Under the pieces are notes generated by a model. The model was given only the letters and a program-made list of their open reading frames with translations. It was not told the origin of the DNA and did no database searches. A stretch of 64,000 bases of DNA from Methanococcus aeolicus Nankai-3 (lineage in GTDB: Archaea > AGJL01 > Methanococci > Methanococcales > Methanococcaceae). The stretch lies in NCBI RefSeq assembly GCF_000017185.1, contig NC_009635.1, positions 312,563 to 376,562 of the forward strand, written 5' to 3'. How positions within the stretch are numbered: position 1 is the stretch's first letter; each line of letters begins with the position of its first letter. The position numbers were made by a program, and so were the translations under genes. This document shows positions 63,769-64,000 of this stretch, one piece after another.

Positions 63769-64000
63769 TTATCTTTTTAACTCAATAAATTCTCCCTTAC
63801 TTAATGAATTAACTTCTTCATCCGTTAGTTTTTCATCAATTACCCCATCTCCGATTATTAAACTATGTCCAGTAGGGTCTTCAATTATCAAGGTTGCAGT
63901 TTCTTTCCCCTGTTTTATGGCCTCTAATTTTTTAGCAATTTTTTCGGCCTGTTTTTTTTCGGCCTCTGTTTCAGCCCCTCTTGATAACATCATTAAAGAT
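63769..64000 (-). CDS. ZPR1-type zinc finger protein, C-terminal part
   Basis: The gene enters from beyond the right edge and stops at 63769. The visible 77 residues (AEKIAKKLEAIKQGKETATL, IIEDPTGHSLIIGDGVIDEK) match the C-terminal half of an archaeal ZPR1-related protein; the C4 zinc finger should lie outside the window. The frame continues through the edge with no start in its final bases. Confidence 0.75.
   Translation of the reverse strand, partial: SLMMLSRGAETEAEKKQAEKIAKKLEAIKQGKETATLIIEDPTGHSLIIGDGVIDEKLTDEEVNSLSKGEFIELKR

Overview
The window reads as a chromosome segment of a methanogenic archaeon of the order Methanococcales. The signs are a very AT-rich sequence, GGTGA-type ribosome binding sites, archaeal-type information genes (Lsm, L37e, RPA, Nob1, ZPR1, SepF) and methanogen genes: HdrB/HdrC, an Ehb-type hydrogenase large subunit, F420H2 oxidase FprA, methanogenesis marker 8, homoaconitase for coenzyme B, F430/cobamide amidase and ADTH synthase. 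The proteins resemble Methanocaldococcus jannaschii throughout but codon and base use look mesophilic or moderately thermophilic. Methanococcus aeolicus or a Methanothermococcus would fit; this is recognition, not a database result. I see no rRNA, tRNA or CRISPR array.

Layout. 0-5 kb: leuC, lsm-rpl37e, purF and a PHP phosphoesterase. 5.3-7.1 kb: an IS200/IS605 element with intact tnpB and broken tnpA. 7.3-11.2 kb: NAD(P)H-hydrate repair enzyme and a copper ATPase. 11.6-14.7 kb: a molybdate/tungstate ABC operon whose binding protein appears circularly permuted. 15-19 kb: metal chaperone, CBS protein, a glutaredoxin-FTR membrane fusion, and ehbN. 19-25 kb: hdrCB, cfbB/cbiA, c-di-AMP cyclase, hacA. 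25-32 kb: radical SAM-TRAM protein, nob1, tpiA, ADTH synthase, a methyltransferase, sufBC. 32.7-39.5 kb: a dense oxygen-defence block (AfpA, Isf, FprA, DsrE-like, rubrerythrin, peroxiredoxin, rubredoxin-like, ferritin, thioredoxin, rubredoxin, superoxide reductase, CMD), followed at 39.6-43.5 kb by an Fe(III)-type ABC transporter. 43.6-46.6 kb: an H/ACA-type RNA, an ArsR-type operator with a stub of a lost repressor, a CadA-like P-type ATPase, and a broken ITPase gene very close to the M. jannaschii protein; the ATPase-ITPase part looks imported. 46.5-64 kb: apgM, a PP-loop protein, tmk, RPA, thrC, leuD, archaetidylserine decarboxylase, a MinD-like ATPase/GTPase/SepF/marker 8 group, argF and a partial ZPR1 gene.

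Working together: LeuC with LeuD makes leucine/isoleucine precursors and HacA serves coenzyme B synthesis, but the three genes are at three separate loci. The 33-39 kb block detoxifies O2, superoxide and peroxide and stores iron next to an iron importer. ModABC supplies the Mo or W needed for methanogenesis.

The most unusual features are at sequence level: (i) the palindrome GGAGCTCC occurs 43 times by my hand count, where well under one is expected; (ii) families of short intergenic elements mostly begin TATAGT and end ACTATA; (iii) a two-hairpin module has changing stems that stay self-complementary between constant flanks, with one copy inserted in frame inside the nnr gene; (iv) the permuted ModA; (v) the cadA island remnants.
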